Shown: positions 51,036-61,995, numbered from the stretch's first letter. The stretch is 64,000 nucleotides of DNA from Cymbomonas tetramitiformis (GCA_001247695.2 LGRX02035490.1:89620-153619), one strand, 5' to 3'. Notes: a model not told the origin generated them from the letters alone. Numbers and translations: made by a program.

Positions 51036-51146
51036 GCAAAAAGTAGAATATTAGAATACTAGAATATTAGAATACTAGAATACTACAAAAATAATACAAA
51101 GTATGGTAATAGCTATGTATGTCTAATTGCCCTCCGCGGGGTCTTT

Positions 51147-51815
51147 CTAATTGCCCTCCGCGGGGTCTTTCTCATTGCCCTCCGCGGGGTCTTTCTCATC
51201 GTCTGAAATATCTTTTGCAAAGGCAACGTAATCTACGTGTTTCATATTGTCAATAAAGTGACCCAGTTCCTGTACAGAAGTTTTCCCTGCCTCGCCATAA
51301 TAAACCTTTCCCGTTTGAATACCTTCATATGCTGTTTCATGAAGACGCCTTTGTTTCCTTTCCTCGGCTGTACCACGCATCTCCGTTGTATTATACTTAC
51401 TTGCAACGTCCGATTTACGCATGTTACAACCACCTAAAGTTTGCTTTTGTAAAGCGGCAGTGTTTATCTGTGAACGTAGACGGAACTTGAGCTCCGGTGA
51501 AGGGGTAGGCCCTTTGTTGTCCGTTGGTCCAGGTCCTTCAATCGGACGGAAACGTTTCTTCTTTTCCTTCTTAGGAGAAGGCTCGGGTTCGGAATCGGAC
51601 TTGCGTTCACGTTTGACACCGCGGGAAGAACCCGCTTGTGCCTCCGCATTTTGTTCCACGGTTGCGGGGATAACCTTTGAAGTATGGCACGACTCGCAAC
51701 ACTCTCCCCTTGCGAGAGGCATTGCATTGAACGGAATACCGCCAAATGCTTTATTGCATATTATGCACTGCATGCGAGTGCACTGCTTGCGTTTCGTACC
51801 ACGTGTTTTAGCCAT
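51147..51815 (-). CDS. Zinc-binding protein like those of large DNA viruses, accessory island B
   Basis: The ATG at 51815 (MAKTRGTKRKQ) is preferred to an upstream TTG. Residues of about 12-42 contain C..C...FGG..FNAMPL..G.CC..C...KVIPA, a signature I know from small proteins of algal viruses and phages. A basic region with KRKxxx-type nuclear signals and a Ser/Pro segment follow. The C-terminus ends in three tandem EKDPAEGN-like octapeptides (51123-51195 repeat). The total is 222 aa. It is divergent from the gene at 52211, across a region with a 21-bp inverted repeat. Role unknown; zinc-dependent nucleic acid binding is likely. Confidence 0.65.
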   Translation of the reverse strand: MAKTRGTKRKQCTRMQCIICNKAFGGIPFNAMPLARGECCESCHTSKVIPATVEQNAEAQAGSSRGVKRERKSDSEPEPSPKKEKKKRFRPIEGPGPTDNKGPTPSPELKFRLRSQINTAALQKQTLGGCNMRKSDVASKYNTTEMRGTAEERKQRRLHETAYEGIQTGKVYYGEAGKTSVQELGHFIDNMKHVDYVAFAKDISDDEKDPAEGNEKDPAEGN

Positions 51816-52006
51816 AGTTGTTAACTGATTATTTAGGGTGGCCAAACATTATTTTGTAGCATGTATCATATTTGTTTAAGCTCGAGTATCGTATACAGTA
51901 GTAACTAGTAACTAACCTGTAAGTAACTAGTAAGTAACTAGTAAGTAACCATATTATAATGAAAATTTATTTTCCTCGAAAGTAGAAGTACAGAGGGCAT
52001 ACGGGC

Positions 52007-52113
52007 GATGTACGGGTCATACACGGTTACAGCGGTCAAATATGCTTGTTTTCATTTCTAAAATATGGAAAGTATGACTGCAACGCCTTATGACCGTGTA
52101 TGACCCGTACATC
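52007..52113. promoter_or_regulatory. 21-bp perfect inverted repeat in a divergent intergenic region
   Basis: Arms 52007-52027 and 52093-52113 (core GTACGGGTCATACACGG) are exact reverse complements with a 65-bp spacer. Immediately after the right arm the 10-mer AAGCGTACAT occurs twice. The region 51816-52210 also has AGTAACTAGTA microsatellite sequence (about 51897-51950). Position between divergent genes suggests two operators for one dimeric regulator. Confidence 0.7.
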
Positions 52114-52210
52114 AAGCGTACATTAAGCGTACATGTTATGTAGTTGTTATGAACTTCTACTGAAATAGCTTTAGACTTCTTCGTGCTTCTATTGACCACA
52201 CAAGGTAAGC

Positions 52211-52948
52211 ATGGACACTGCCTATATTGTTGAAATACCGCTACCCAAAAATAAAAAATATTGTTATGACGTTTCCACGGGGCAATGTATTCCGGATGGA
52301 GTATATATATGTAAAAGAGGGCAGTCGTTGTTATGTCCTGGCATTTCAGAAGCTAGTTTTCGTCTTTACCCGAATGCCCCAATACAAGAAGTTCTTTGCA
52401 ACAGCAAATGCCGAAACGTGATATGTCGAACTTGTTTTCCCATAATTTTCCGACTTCACGGTGCAAAGCCGATTGCAGAACTGTTGAAAAATGTATTGGC
52501 AGCGTCGACCGCTGACGCTCAAAGAGACTACACTTTTGCTTTTGCTCAAGCCAACTACACCCTTTTTGTTGACAACATGCGTGCCCTGGAAAGTAAAGCA
52601 CACAAATCGTCAATAGAGCACTTTGATGCGTCTCTTAAGTTGTTAAACGACAAAGAGGTTGAACGACAAAAAGAGTTTGAGGCATTGCAAGACAAGTTCA
52701 CGAAAAGTTTAACTTTAGGGGCTAAAATTCTAAATAGCAAACGTTGTCTTTATCTACCCTCTCAATCGCCAACGGCACCTTCTAAAAGCCCTATTTTACT
52801 GGGCGATGTCAACACACCTTCCCCTGGTTCCTCCTCGTCTAACGTTGCGTCCGTGGCTGACACTGCAGGTTTTTCTTACAGCGAAGAACCCAAAGAACTA
52901 GCCGAATACAAAGAACCGACTAAAGAAGAATTAGAGCCTTGGAACTAA
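52211..52948 (+). CDS. Accessory island B protein, Cys motif and helical region
   Basis: The 245-aa protein carries an N-terminal domain with spaced Cys (YC, QC, YIC, LLCPG, LCNSKC, VICRTC), consistent with zinc binding. A helical middle with charged residues and a Pro/Ser-rich acidic tail (KEPTKEELEPWN) follow. The next gene starts 4 bp after the stop, so the two are probably co-transcribed. No recognised family and no homolog in island A. Confidence 0.55.
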   Translation: MDTAYIVEIPLPKNKKYCYDVSTGQCIPDGVYICKRGQSLLCPGISEASFRLYPNAPIQEVLCNSKCRNVICRTCFPIIFRLHGAKPIAELLKNVLAASTADAQRDYTFAFAQANYTLFVDNMRALESKAHKSSIEHFDASLKLLNDKEVERQKEFEALQDKFTKSLTLGAKILNSKRCLYLPSQSPTAPSKSPILLGDVNTPSPGSSSSNVASVADTAGFSYSEEPKELAEYKEPTKEELEPWN

Positions 52949-52952
52949 CAAC

Positions 52953-53903
52953 ATGCCCGACTCTCAACAGTCACAAGACAGTCAAATTTCGCACTTTGGA
53001 AGCGAAAACCCCGAATACTGTACTAACTGTGAGTGTGCGCATTGTACCAAGTTGCACCTACGGTGGGGGTCTACGGATAAATCTGTATTATGTAGCGTGG
53101 AGTGTGTTTTATGCCGTGAAAAGGAAGAGTGTAAGAGCTCTGATATTACCGAGCTTTACAAGGAGGAAGCACTTCCTAAAATTCTAAACTCTGTGAAGCC
53201 TGGCAGCATCGTCACCTTTGCTGAGCTCAAAAGGTCCTCAGATGCCGGTTTTATACTTGCAGCAGTAGGTTACAAGTGTTTTTCTGCAAAAGGACTTACT
53301 TTTCCTTGTTGTGCGCCTTGCTTTGAAAAGTATGAGTTTGAAGAAGTGACCGATTCTCAAGAACAGCTTACCGATTCTCAAGAACAGCTTTCCGATTCTC
53401 AAGAACAGCTTTCCGATTCTCAGGTTACCGAGAGTTATTCACCGACCTCTCTAAAGTGTGATTTTTGTAACTTCAGCAGATATTTTTCAGCGGATGACGT
53501 CCGTCAAGCACTAACCACCGTTGGTTTTATTGATTGTGACTTCACAACAAGAGAGTTACACAGTATTTTCTTACCTCTGGCAGAGTTTGCGCATGTTGAC
53601 CTTGGTTTTAATAAAGGTTACAAGTATATGTGCCCAACTTGTCAGCATATTACAGGTGATAAAGTTTCTGTCAAGTGTATTGACTGTGCAGAAACAGTCT
53701 CTCTTTCTAAGACTCTGTATGACGATTTACTGTTTGATACAAAAGAGTTTGACTTTGCAGAAGCTTTTTCTACCTTTGAAAAGTTTGGTTGGGCTTGTTG
53801 CTATACTTGTAACAAACCGGTGTGCAATCGGTGTGAAGTTCTCAAAACTGAAGTAGGGGAACCTACAGTCCACTTCTGCAAAACTTGTGACTCTTCCTCT
53901 TAA
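52953..53903 (+). CDS. Multi-zinc-cluster protein with DSQEQL repeats, accessory island B
   Basis: The 316-aa protein starts MPDSQQSQDSQ and has at least four Cys pairs or clusters: CTNCECAHC, CSVECVLC, CCAPC, CDFC, CPTC, CIDC, CCYTC, CNRC and CKTC, an arrangement like RING/PHD or zinc-ribbon series. In the middle are four tandem copies of an 8-9 residue (T/S)DSQEQL unit from a 24-27 bp DNA repeat (53347-53425). It is the second gene of a tight pair with 52211-52948. An adaptor or regulator role is plausible, by inference. Confidence 0.55.
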   Translation: MPDSQQSQDSQISHFGSENPEYCTNCECAHCTKLHLRWGSTDKSVLCSVECVLCREKEECKSSDITELYKEEALPKILNSVKPGSIVTFAELKRSSDAGFILAAVGYKCFSAKGLTFPCCAPCFEKYEFEEVTDSQEQLTDSQEQLSDSQEQLSDSQVTESYSPTSLKCDFCNFSRYFSADDVRQALTTVGFIDCDFTTRELHSIFLPLAEFAHVDLGFNKGYKYMCPTCQHITGDKVSVKCIDCAETVSLSKTLYDDLLFDTKEFDFAEAFSTFEKFGWACCYTCNKPVCNRCEVLKTEVGEPTVHFCKTCDSSS

Positions 53904-53935
53904 ACATAATCGGCACGGCAAATATTTCAAGGTGT

Positions 53936-54055
53936 GAGATACATACATACATACAAAACCTGATAGTGACAGAGACACTTTATACATAACCTGATACAGT
54001 AGTGACAGAGACACTTTATACATAACCTGATAGTGACAGAGACACTTTTTACATA
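53936..54055. repeat. Short tandem repeat of about 31-35 bp, three copies
   Basis: The unit CCTGATAGTGACAGAGACAC followed by TTTATACATAA is repeated three times, preceded by a TACA microsatellite. It marks the right edge of accessory island B next to the 3' end of the ATPase gene. Confidence 0.75.
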
Positions 54056-54082
54056 AATAATAGTAGTTAATATTTGCTGCTT

Positions 54083-54994
54083 TTAATCTAAAGTATTTGG
54101 AATAATAAATTCATTAAAGTTCCTTCTAAAGCCACTTGGATGTGTACTCTTTTTATGTAAATCAATAAATAAGAAGTCATGTGGGTTTTGAATTGCTTTA
54201 TCATAAACTTGGAAAAAGGTATCTTGATTTATTTCTCCCGAACATTCTTCCGCAATTTTCTCTAGCTCTTTTATATTTTTATTTGAAAAAACTAATAAAT
54301 GAGTTAAATTTCCCCTAATACTTTTATTTAATCCCATTTGGTTACTTGTATAATTTTGAGTAGCAAATAATAAAGTAACTCCCAAGGCACCATTTTTTAA
54401 TTTACCTTTATGACGGTGAGTAGTTACAAGTTGATTCAATTTAGCTCTTGGCAACATAATGTCGTTTCCTTGTACGTCGTCGAATAAAACCACAATCACC
54501 GGCTTTTTCCCATTATATTTATGTTCCGGTGGATTATACATTGTGTCCTCAAATTCAATTAATAATTCATTTGGAATATCATGAATTGATTTTGTTTTAT
54601 CTTTTAACATTTTATTCAATTTCTTCCATCTTTTCAACTTTTCATGATATTCTTCGTATTCTTGAGCTTCGGTGTCAAGAATTTCTTCTATTTTTTGGGG
54701 AGCTTCAATTGAAGGTTCTAATATATCTTCATTGTCCAATGGTAAATGTTTAAAATAATGAGCATTATTGTGAAAAGTAGGACTTACCAAAATTAACCGG
54801 TCTAATGCATTATTTTGTTTCATCAATCTTAATAAATTAGAAAAGCTGCAAGTTTTACCTACACCTCGTTTTGCCACCGCCAATATAACGGAATGCATAT
54901 TAATAAAATCTGGGTCCGTATGTATATTGAAAGCACCGCCTTTCGGTAATTTAATTTCATAATCTTTATTTTTTACTTTTTGAGTTTGTAACAT
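54083..54994 (-). CDS. PLV B genome-packaging ATPase (FtsK/HerA, A32-like), intact
   Basis: The 303-aa ATPase would pump viral DNA into the preformed capsid. The Walker A motif KRGVGKT lies at about residues 42-48, Walker B VIVVLFDD at about 165-173, and a sensor-like LLFATQN after about residue 210. The length fits the A32-like family. It lies just downstream of the 154-aa basic protein (19-bp gap), the same order as in copy A, where an LTR truncates the gene. Start MLQTQK is preceded by TTAATATTAATAGAAAAC in both copies. Confidence 0.9.
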   Translation of the reverse strand: MLQTQKVKNKDYEIKLPKGGAFNIHTDPDFINMHSVILAVAKRGVGKTCSFSNLLRLMKQNNALDRLILVSPTFHNNAHYFKHLPLDNEDILEPSIEAPQKIEEILDTEAQEYEEYHEKLKRWKKLNKMLKDKTKSIHDIPNELLIEFEDTMYNPPEHKYNGKKPVIVVLFDDVQGNDIMLPRAKLNQLVTTHRHKGKLKNGALGVTLLFATQNYTSNQMGLNKSIRGNLTHLLVFSNKNIKELEKIAEECSGEINQDTFFQVYDKAIQNPHDFLFIDLHKKSTHPSGFRRNFNEFIIPNTLD

Positions 54995-55012
54995 TTAAGT
55001 TTTCTATTAATA

Positions 55013-55477
55013 TTAAAGTTCCGGAAATAAACTTCTATAAGCTTTATCATAATGAGTATTTGTTTGTTGAGGTGATTGAGGGCTATTATCGATATATTTA
55101 TTACTCTTTTTTTTGGAAATTCTTTTCTTTTTAACTATAACTTCCGGTTCGCTTTCGCTAGAACTAGAACTAGAATTTTCATGTATTTCTTCAATAATTA
55201 CTTTAGGTTTTTTATTCTTTATTTTTGTATTTTTAATCACTTCTTTTTTTACATCAGGTCGAACTTCAATTTCATCATCTTTTTCCGGTTTCCGGTGATT
55301 TTGTATAACTTTTTTTGCATCTAATATTTCTTTTTGTTTTTCAAGATCTTTTGCAACTTTTAATTGTTTTTTTTCTTCAGCCTTTTGTTTTCTTACTTCT
55401 AATGCTTTATATCTTGCATTTTTCAGTCTTTCTAAAGTGGCTTCATCTGTAATTTTTTCACCTTTTTTATAACCCAT
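55013..55477 (-). CDS. Basic coiled-coil PLV protein, intact
   Basis: The 154-aa protein starts MGYKKGEKITDEATLERLK and has a long Lys/Glu coiled coil, a Ser/Glu block, the basic cluster VKKKRISKKK, and a conserved end YDKAYRSLFPEL. It may be a DNA-condensing core or scaffold protein. Its gene precedes the ATPase in both copies. Confidence 0.7.
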   Translation of the reverse strand: MGYKKGEKITDEATLERLKNARYKALEVRKQKAEEKKQLKVAKDLEKQKEILDAKKVIQNHRKPEKDDEIEVRPDVKKEVIKNTKIKNKKPKVIIEEIHENSSSSSSESEPEVIVKKKRISKKKSNKYIDNSPQSPQQTNTHYDKAYRSLFPEL

Positions 55478-55525
55478 TATTTATTTTGATTAGAATATAA
55501 TAGATATAAAAAGAAAAGAAAATTT

Positions 55526-55699
55526 CTAAGCATTTTCAGTATTTTCTTCTTGTTCTAGTATTTTCCTCTTACAATGTATACACGGTGAATCTATAGTTTC
55601 ACATCTTGAGTATCTAATTCCCGTAAAAACAGCCCCTATAATAAGAATAATTCCTGAAACAAATGCTTGAAAATCACATGAATTATTTAAAATGTCCAT
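55526..55699 (-). CDS. Small one-pass membrane protein, intact
   Basis: The 57-aa protein has residues 11-28 as a hydrophobic helix (FVSGIILIIGAVFTGI) and then a Cys motif (SRC...SPC..CKR). It is the intact version of 27942-28114. It may sit in an internal membrane or act in assembly. The start is the ATG shared with the conserved sequence MDILNNSCDF. Confidence 0.65.
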   Translation of the reverse strand: MDILNNSCDFQAFVSGIILIIGAVFTGIRYSRCETIDSPCIHCKRKILEQEENTENA

Positions 55700-55758
55700 T
55701 TTTATATAACATAAACAATTTAAAAATATTTTTGGTTATTATATTATATCCTATACAT

Positions 55759-56035
55759 ATGGAGAAGGTTATTTCAAATTTTGGAAATACTTATTACAAA
55801 AAAATCAGCAGAAAAAAACAATTTAGATGTGGCTAAACATTACAAGATTAACAAAGATAAAGTTTTAAAACAACGTATATTAAATTTACGAATTAAAAGA
55901 GGTTTGCCCATCAAAGCAAATTCCGTCAAATTATACAATATCACTATTGATGATATGATTCAAGCTCTAAAAAAATCATCATTCGACATACCAAAACAGT
56001 ATGAATTACTAACACAATACTCAAAATTATTGTGA
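55759..56035 (+). pseudogene. Small basic PLV protein next to polymerase, frameshifted
   Basis: This is the copy B version of 27607-27882. It starts MEKVISNFGNTYY at ATG 55759, but one extra A in the run near 55800 shifts the frame. The rest (KSAEKNNLDVAKHYK... to SKLL) is read in the next frame. A TTATTATATTATAT box precedes the start. Confidence 0.65.
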
Positions 56036-56108
56036 TTTTTTGTGCAATGTACTAACCAAATTGAGCTTAAAGAAATAATCTTCTATATATATTATAAAAG
56101 CCTCGCCC

Positions 56109-59100
56109 ATGTCCAAACTTAACATTTCAAATATTAAACTTACACCTAGTCAATGGAAAGCTTTCAACATTGAAATGAAGGATGCAAAAACTAGAAAAGA
56201 TTTTGCTGATTTACAAGATATTCTAGAAAGTTTTAAAATAATAAATGGAAGAAAAAAATCTAAAACATTTATTACAAAAAATGATTATGAAAAATCGTTG
56301 AAAACAAAAATTAAAGACAAATACAATGGAAAATCTAAAACTTTCAAAAAATACCGTGAAATTTCACGAAAAAATATAAATAAAAAGAAAAATGAAAAGA
56401 TTAACAAATTTGTAAATAATGTAAAAACTGATATTAAAAATGTTAAAGAAATTAAAAATAATAAACGCACTAAGTACATCGAAAAGTTCAAAACGTCCGT
56501 AGATGTGTATGGTCCAATAGATTTTAATTTATTCGAAATAAAAGGTTTACGAAGATTTGTACCCGAACCATCGAGTGATAATAAACAATTAATATCATTT
56601 GAGCTGCAATTTGAAGATGGTTTTGTGATTAAAAACGATGACATTTATTTAGGATATCATCCTAAAAATCTACAAAGAGCTATAGAAATAATAGCTCAAA
56701 GTGAAAAATTAAATGTACATGGATTTATTAAAAGTATTACTTTATTTGTTAACACTACCAACGCTATTAAAGGTGGTTCTTCAAATCCTCAATCAAAAAA
56801 TAAGGACGAACGGTTCAAAAAGAAAAGTTGTATTACATTGAACAATAATAATAATCAATGTTTTGATATTTCTTTAGCTATTTTGCAACATTTACATTGT
56901 AAAGAAACCAATAAAACATTTTGGAACACGTTAACCAAATTCACAAGACCGTCAACTCGAACAAAATTAGGTAAGGAAATTAGGAAATTGGTCCGTATTG
57001 AGTCTCATAAGCAAATTGATTTGAGAGACATTCCAATATATGAGAAAATATTAAATGCACACATTATTGTATATGAAGAAAATAGTGTATGTGGACAAGT
57101 AAAAATCTATCCTTTCAATAGTGATGATCAAATATATGACGAAAATAAAAATGTGTATCATATTTGTTATGACCCTATTCAAAAACATTACGAACCAATC
57201 ACAAACATTATTGCATTTTTGGATACTCGTTCAAAATCATGCACGCGTTGCAAAAGTAGTAAATGCATTTTTAAAGATAAGAAAAATCGACAAAATAAAA
57301 GTTTAATGCATAAAATATATTGTGACAAGTGTGATCGATTCTTTTTTAATAAGGATTGTTATGACCATCATTTAAAATCTACTTGTGATAAGATTCAGTA
57401 TTGCAAAGAATGTAACACACATTATGAGACCAAAATTAAACATATATGTGGTCATTCAACATGTAAGAATTGTGAAGAATATTGTGACTTAAATAATCAC
57501 AAATGTTATATTCAACAAGTCAAGAAGAAAGACCCTATTGAGAAATTAGCTTTTTTTGATTTTGAATGTACTCAAGAGACAAAGTATCTAAATGAAAAAA
57601 CTAAAGACTTTCATTTTAAACATCATATGAATTTAGCAATTACTCAATATTTAGATGACACAAAAAATCCAAAAAGCAAAGACAATTTGGTTGAGGGATT
57701 TGAACATTATGACATGCAATCTTTTTTAGAATTTCTATTTAGTGAAAAGCATAAAGGATACACCTTTGTTGCTCACAATGGTAAAGCTTACGATTTTTTG
57801 CTGATTTTTGAAGCATTATTAGTAATGCATAAATTTGATGATAAGAAAAAAATGCCAGAAATTATTAGAGTTGGAAATAAAATAATGAAGTTGACCTATT
57901 TAGGAGTCACACTGATTGACTCGATAAATCATTTTAGTTGTGGTCTAGCCAAGTTACCCAAAACTTGGGGGTTGGAAAATGAGGTACAAAAAGGGTACTA
58001 TCCTCATTTATTCAATAAAAAAGAAAATTGGAATTATACCGGGAAAATACCTAATAGACACTACTTTTGTCCGGAACAAATGAAATGTGAAGATAAAGAA
58101 AAATTCGATATTTGGTATAATGAAAAATGTAATGACAAAAATTTTGTTCGGAATAATAAAAATGAATTACGAAAGTATTGTTCAAACGATGTTTTGATAC
58201 TTCGAAAATCATGTTTGGAATATCGTAGTGTTTTATTGGAAGCATGTGAAACTGACCCATTTAACTTTATAACCATTGCTTCGACTGCCCAACATATTCA
58301 TCGAAAGGACATTATGCAAAAAAATACGATTGCATATTATAGAATTAAAAAGCAAAGTAAAGTTTGTGCTGAATAGATCAATTATTTGGAACATTCAAAA
58401 GGTATAAAAATAATTAGAGAGTATAAAATTCCAAAAACAAATTTTATTGCCGACGGCTATTGCGAAGAAATAAATGAAATTTTCGAATTTAATGGTGATC
58501 GATTTCATGGAAATCCTGCAATTTACAACCCCAATCAAAAAGCAAATATATCAAGAGACTCTAGTATTACTTATGGAGAATTATTTACAAAAACACAACA
58601 AAAGAAAACAATAATTGAAAACTTGGGTTATTCCGTTGAAGATATTTGGGAATGTGATTGGAAGAGTGATAAGATAAATGAAAAATCAGTAATTGACTTT
58701 ATGAAAACCTACAAACCTGACCTTCTTATCAGAGATGCATTTTTCGGGGGGCGTACAAACCCAGAGCAATTATATTGGAAAAAGAAATTTGGTGAAACAT
58801 TGAGATATCTAGATTTTACTAGTTTATACCCGTGGGTTATGAAATATTGTGAGTATCCAATAGGGTTTGATAAACAATTTAAAAATGTTTCGGTTAAAGA
58901 ATATTTATCGAGGTATAAAAATGAAACTGAAAAGTTTTTTGGTGTTATATATTGTAAAGTTAAGCCTCCCAAAAATTTACAATTTCCGGTGTTACCATGT
59001 AGAGACAATGGTAAATTGAAATTCACTTTACATCAACAAGAAGGAACTTGGAGTACCATTGAAGTCGATAAAGCTATTGACATGGGATATGAATTATTGG

Positions 59101-60152
59101 AAATATATGAAATAAGACATTGGAAAGAAAGAAGTACAAAATTGTCTGCACCTTATGTAAACAAGTTTTTGAAAATCAAACAAGAAGCAAGTGGATACCC
59201 TGAATGGGTTAAAACTGAAATAAAAAAAGACAAATATATAAAACAATATTTTGAAAGAGAAGGTATTTATTTGGACAAATCTAAAATCAAGAAAAATCCC
59301 GGAAAGCGAGCGGTTGCAAAGATGTACCTTAATAGTTTGTGGGGCAAATTTGTTCAACAATTGAACAAAATGAAAACTAAAATTATAAATGAACCAAGCG
59401 ACTTTTATGCCATGGTGTTCGACGAAGAATATGAAATGAATTACGAATTTGCGGGTATCGAAGGAAATGAGAAATGTATCATGAATTATCGTTTCAAAGA
59501 TGAATATTTTGAGGGTCCGGATAAATGTTCAACAAGTGAAATCATTGGTGTATTTACAACGGCTTATGCAAGATTAAAGTTGTATGATTTGTGCGAAAAA
59601 GTTGGGTTTGGCAATGTGTTATATACGGATACCGACTCTTGTATTTACATTGAAAAGCAAGGAGTAAATGAGCATATTTATAAGAATGAACTTGGTGACT
59701 ACTTGGGTGAATTGACTGACGAGTTAGAAGGTAAGGAATGTATAGAATATGCTGCCACTGGTCCAAAAAGCTACACCTTAAACTTCTCAAATGCTGAGCC
59801 TCTCACCAAAAGTAAAGGGTTTTATTTATCACACCAAAATAGTAAAATTATTAATCATGAATCTATGGTACATATGGTTAAGAATTTGACTGATAAAATT
59901 GATAATAAATATGCTGAGTTGACATATAAGGTAATTAGAAAACGGAAAAGAAATGGCAAGCAAGAAGTATTATGTCCACAAGGGTTAGAAACAAGAGTTG
60001 AAAGTAAAGTATATGCTAAAGGTTGGACTAAAAATTTAAAAGGTAATTTGGACGAACTTAATTTAGAGTTTGAAGAGATACAAGATCAATTGGAAGAAGT
60101 TGATAAAATAAACCCATATCAATTACGACCTGAGGGATATAACTTATCTTAA
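56109..60152 (+). pseudogene. PLV B protein-primed DNA polymerase B, one in-frame TAG
   Basis: The 1347-codon frame has a single lesion: TAG at 58374-58376, where copy A has TGG (context VCAEW). Domains in order: basic N-terminus; a NNNNNQCFDISLAILQHLHC segment and IPIYEK region typical of Polinton-type polymerases; Cys clusters; 3'-5' exonuclease motifs (FFDFECT, AHNGKAYDF, CSNDVLIL); a VSR-like endonuclease insertion (EFNGDRFHGNP, EDIWECDW); palm motif A DFTSLYP; motif B LNSLWGKF; motif C YTDTDSC. An ATATATATTATAA box lies upstream, as in copy A. Apart from the stop, all catalytic motifs are kept. Confidence 0.9.
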
Positions 60153-61276
60153 ATCAATTTCTAAATCATCATCTTTATTGTTTTTATTTTGACTACGAGT
60201 TCTTTTAGATAATCTATTTGAAGCTGAAATTCCTTCCTTTTTAGTTTTTCTTTCTTTTTTATTTTGTTTTGTTACTAATTCTTTCACGGTAGGTTCATCT
60301 TTATTTTTACTTTGATTTGAAACATTACCTTTCACTTCGAGCAATTCTCTTGGTTTATATTTTCTAGCTAAAGTTTCGTTGTTGTCTTCTATTATATAAG
60401 ACAAGCCTTCCATTTTTTTAACTTTATAAACTTTAGTACTCCATCGTTGAGTTTCTTTATTAACTATTATTTAGTTTTAATTCTAATTCTAACTTTGTCT
60501 CCAGGTTTAATATCAATTTTAGAAAGTAGTTTCGTTAATATATTTCTTTTTAATAAAATATTTCTTAAAATTCTATCTTCATTCATATCATTCGGCGCAG
60601 CTTTATCTATATTTGCTACATTTTGCGTTTCATTATAATTCTTTACAATAGTATCTAATTGATTAATCCAATTTACAGTATTTTTACTTTTATAATGAAA
60701 TTCCAATTTATATTTTATTGTTCTATTAAATCTCTCTATCATTCCCATAGTTGTATGGTCTTCGGTTTCATTTGTAAAATGTTCTATATTTTTATCTTTT
60801 AAAAGTTTTTTCATTATTTTATTTGTGAATTCGCTCCCGTTGTCCGTTGTTAATACATTCATTTTCGAATCCTTTATTAATTTTCTCATTGCGGGAATCA
60901 CCCCTTCGGCTGCCTCTATATTTTTATTATTCTTATCTTTTACCGTTTTTTATTTTAATCCATAGGCATATCCTTTTCTTGTATTTATATTTATCCCCGT
61001 TAGCATAACTGCATAACCTTTATTTTGTTTTTTTAATTTTGGGATAAAAGCCAAATCAGCTTGAATATAAATTTTACCATAAATAGAATTTTTTTTTTTT
61101 TTTTGAGAAAATGTTTGATTTATTTCAGTTGCTTCAACCGCTTCCTTAACTTGTTTTTGTGTAACTTTGTATCCCTTTGATTTTAATTTTGCGGTGAATG
61201 AACTTACACTCGAATATCCAATTTCAGGGTCTAAATAGAAATCTTGTATTTGTTTCTCGGTTGTTAATTTACTCAT
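60144..61276 (-). pseudogene. PLV B integrase (DDE/rve type), stop and frameshift
   Basis: Homolog of 22384-23541. The N-terminal part and first catalytic Asp (QADLAF) are in one open segment; TAA at 60950-60952 replaces Ser, the core then resumes with TDNGSEF and MIERFN, and a 2-nt length change near 60466 shifts the frame before the basic C-terminus. Where copy A has a stop (after SQKK), this copy is open, so the lesions are independent. The 3' end overlaps the polymerase by 9 bp. Confidence 0.85.
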
Positions 61277-61287
61277 TTATTTCTTTA

Positions 61288-61905
61288 TTATATATCATCA
61301 GTGAATAAAAATATTTTTTCATTTGTAATATTATTTTTATCTAAAAGCATTTGATCAATTTTATATGAAATACCATACATTTTATTCATTATATAAAATC
61401 CAGGAATTCTAATAATAGATTGTATTTTTGTATTTATTGTGTTCTCTTTTGTAATTTCCAAATCCTCTCCGGTTTTTCTATCATATAAATCACTATCAGC
61501 ATTATCTATTTGACATTTAAATAAATTTGAATTATTCTTATTTTGATTTACTTTGATCGAGCTATTAAAAAGTTCTTTCAAGTTTGAAAGTTTAAAAGTA
61601 TTTTTTGAAAAATATTTTATTTGATTTTCATAAATATGATTGACAATTTTATCCTCTATAGCTAAAATTATATTTTCCATATCTTCAACTAAATTAAACG
61701 AAATATTATACCGGTCACTCCCTTCAAAATTGTTAACTCCAAATGGACAATGCATTTTCGGTGTTTCTAAGTATAACGGCTTTTGATCATATTGAATACT
61801 TATAAACTTATATGGTTTAGATTTACTTTTTATTTTTGTAAAATCAACATTTTCAATACTCAATTTTTCAATATCAAAATTATTATATTTAACTACCGAA
61901 ATCAT
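61288..61905 (-). CDS. Conserved 205-aa PLV/large-virus protein (DUF5871-like), copy B
   Basis: Only a handful of residues differ from the protein at 21755-22372, including the KPLYLETPKMHCPFG block. It lies 11 bp upstream of the integrase in both copies. High identity over 205 aa, with no lesion in either copy, contrasts with the decayed neighbours and suggests either recent integration or chance preservation of a short gene. Confidence 0.75.
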   Translation of the reverse strand: MISVVKYNNFDIEKLSIENVDFTKIKSKSKPYKFISIQYDQKPLYLETPKMHCPFGVNNFEGSDRYNISFNLVEDMENIILAIEDKIVNHIYENQIKYFSKNTFKLSNLKELFNSSIKVNQNKNNSNLFKCQIDNADSDLYDRKTGEDLEITKENTINTKIQSIIRIPGFYIMNKMYGISYKIDQMLLDKNNITNEKIFLFTDDI

Positions 61906-61995
61906 TTTATTAAATTAAGTTATAATATTTATTTTTTAAGTTAGTTTATGTTTATTGTAGAAGTTTAGCTACAATTTTAATGTTATGTCATATTA

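Noticed and set aside
10847..61276. Alternative genetic code to explain in-frame stops
   Set aside because: TAA, TAG and TGA all occur, at positions where the homologous copy has Leu, Ser, Trp or Gly. Several genes in the same copies end normally at each of these codons. Frameshifts are also present, so decay is the simpler explanation.
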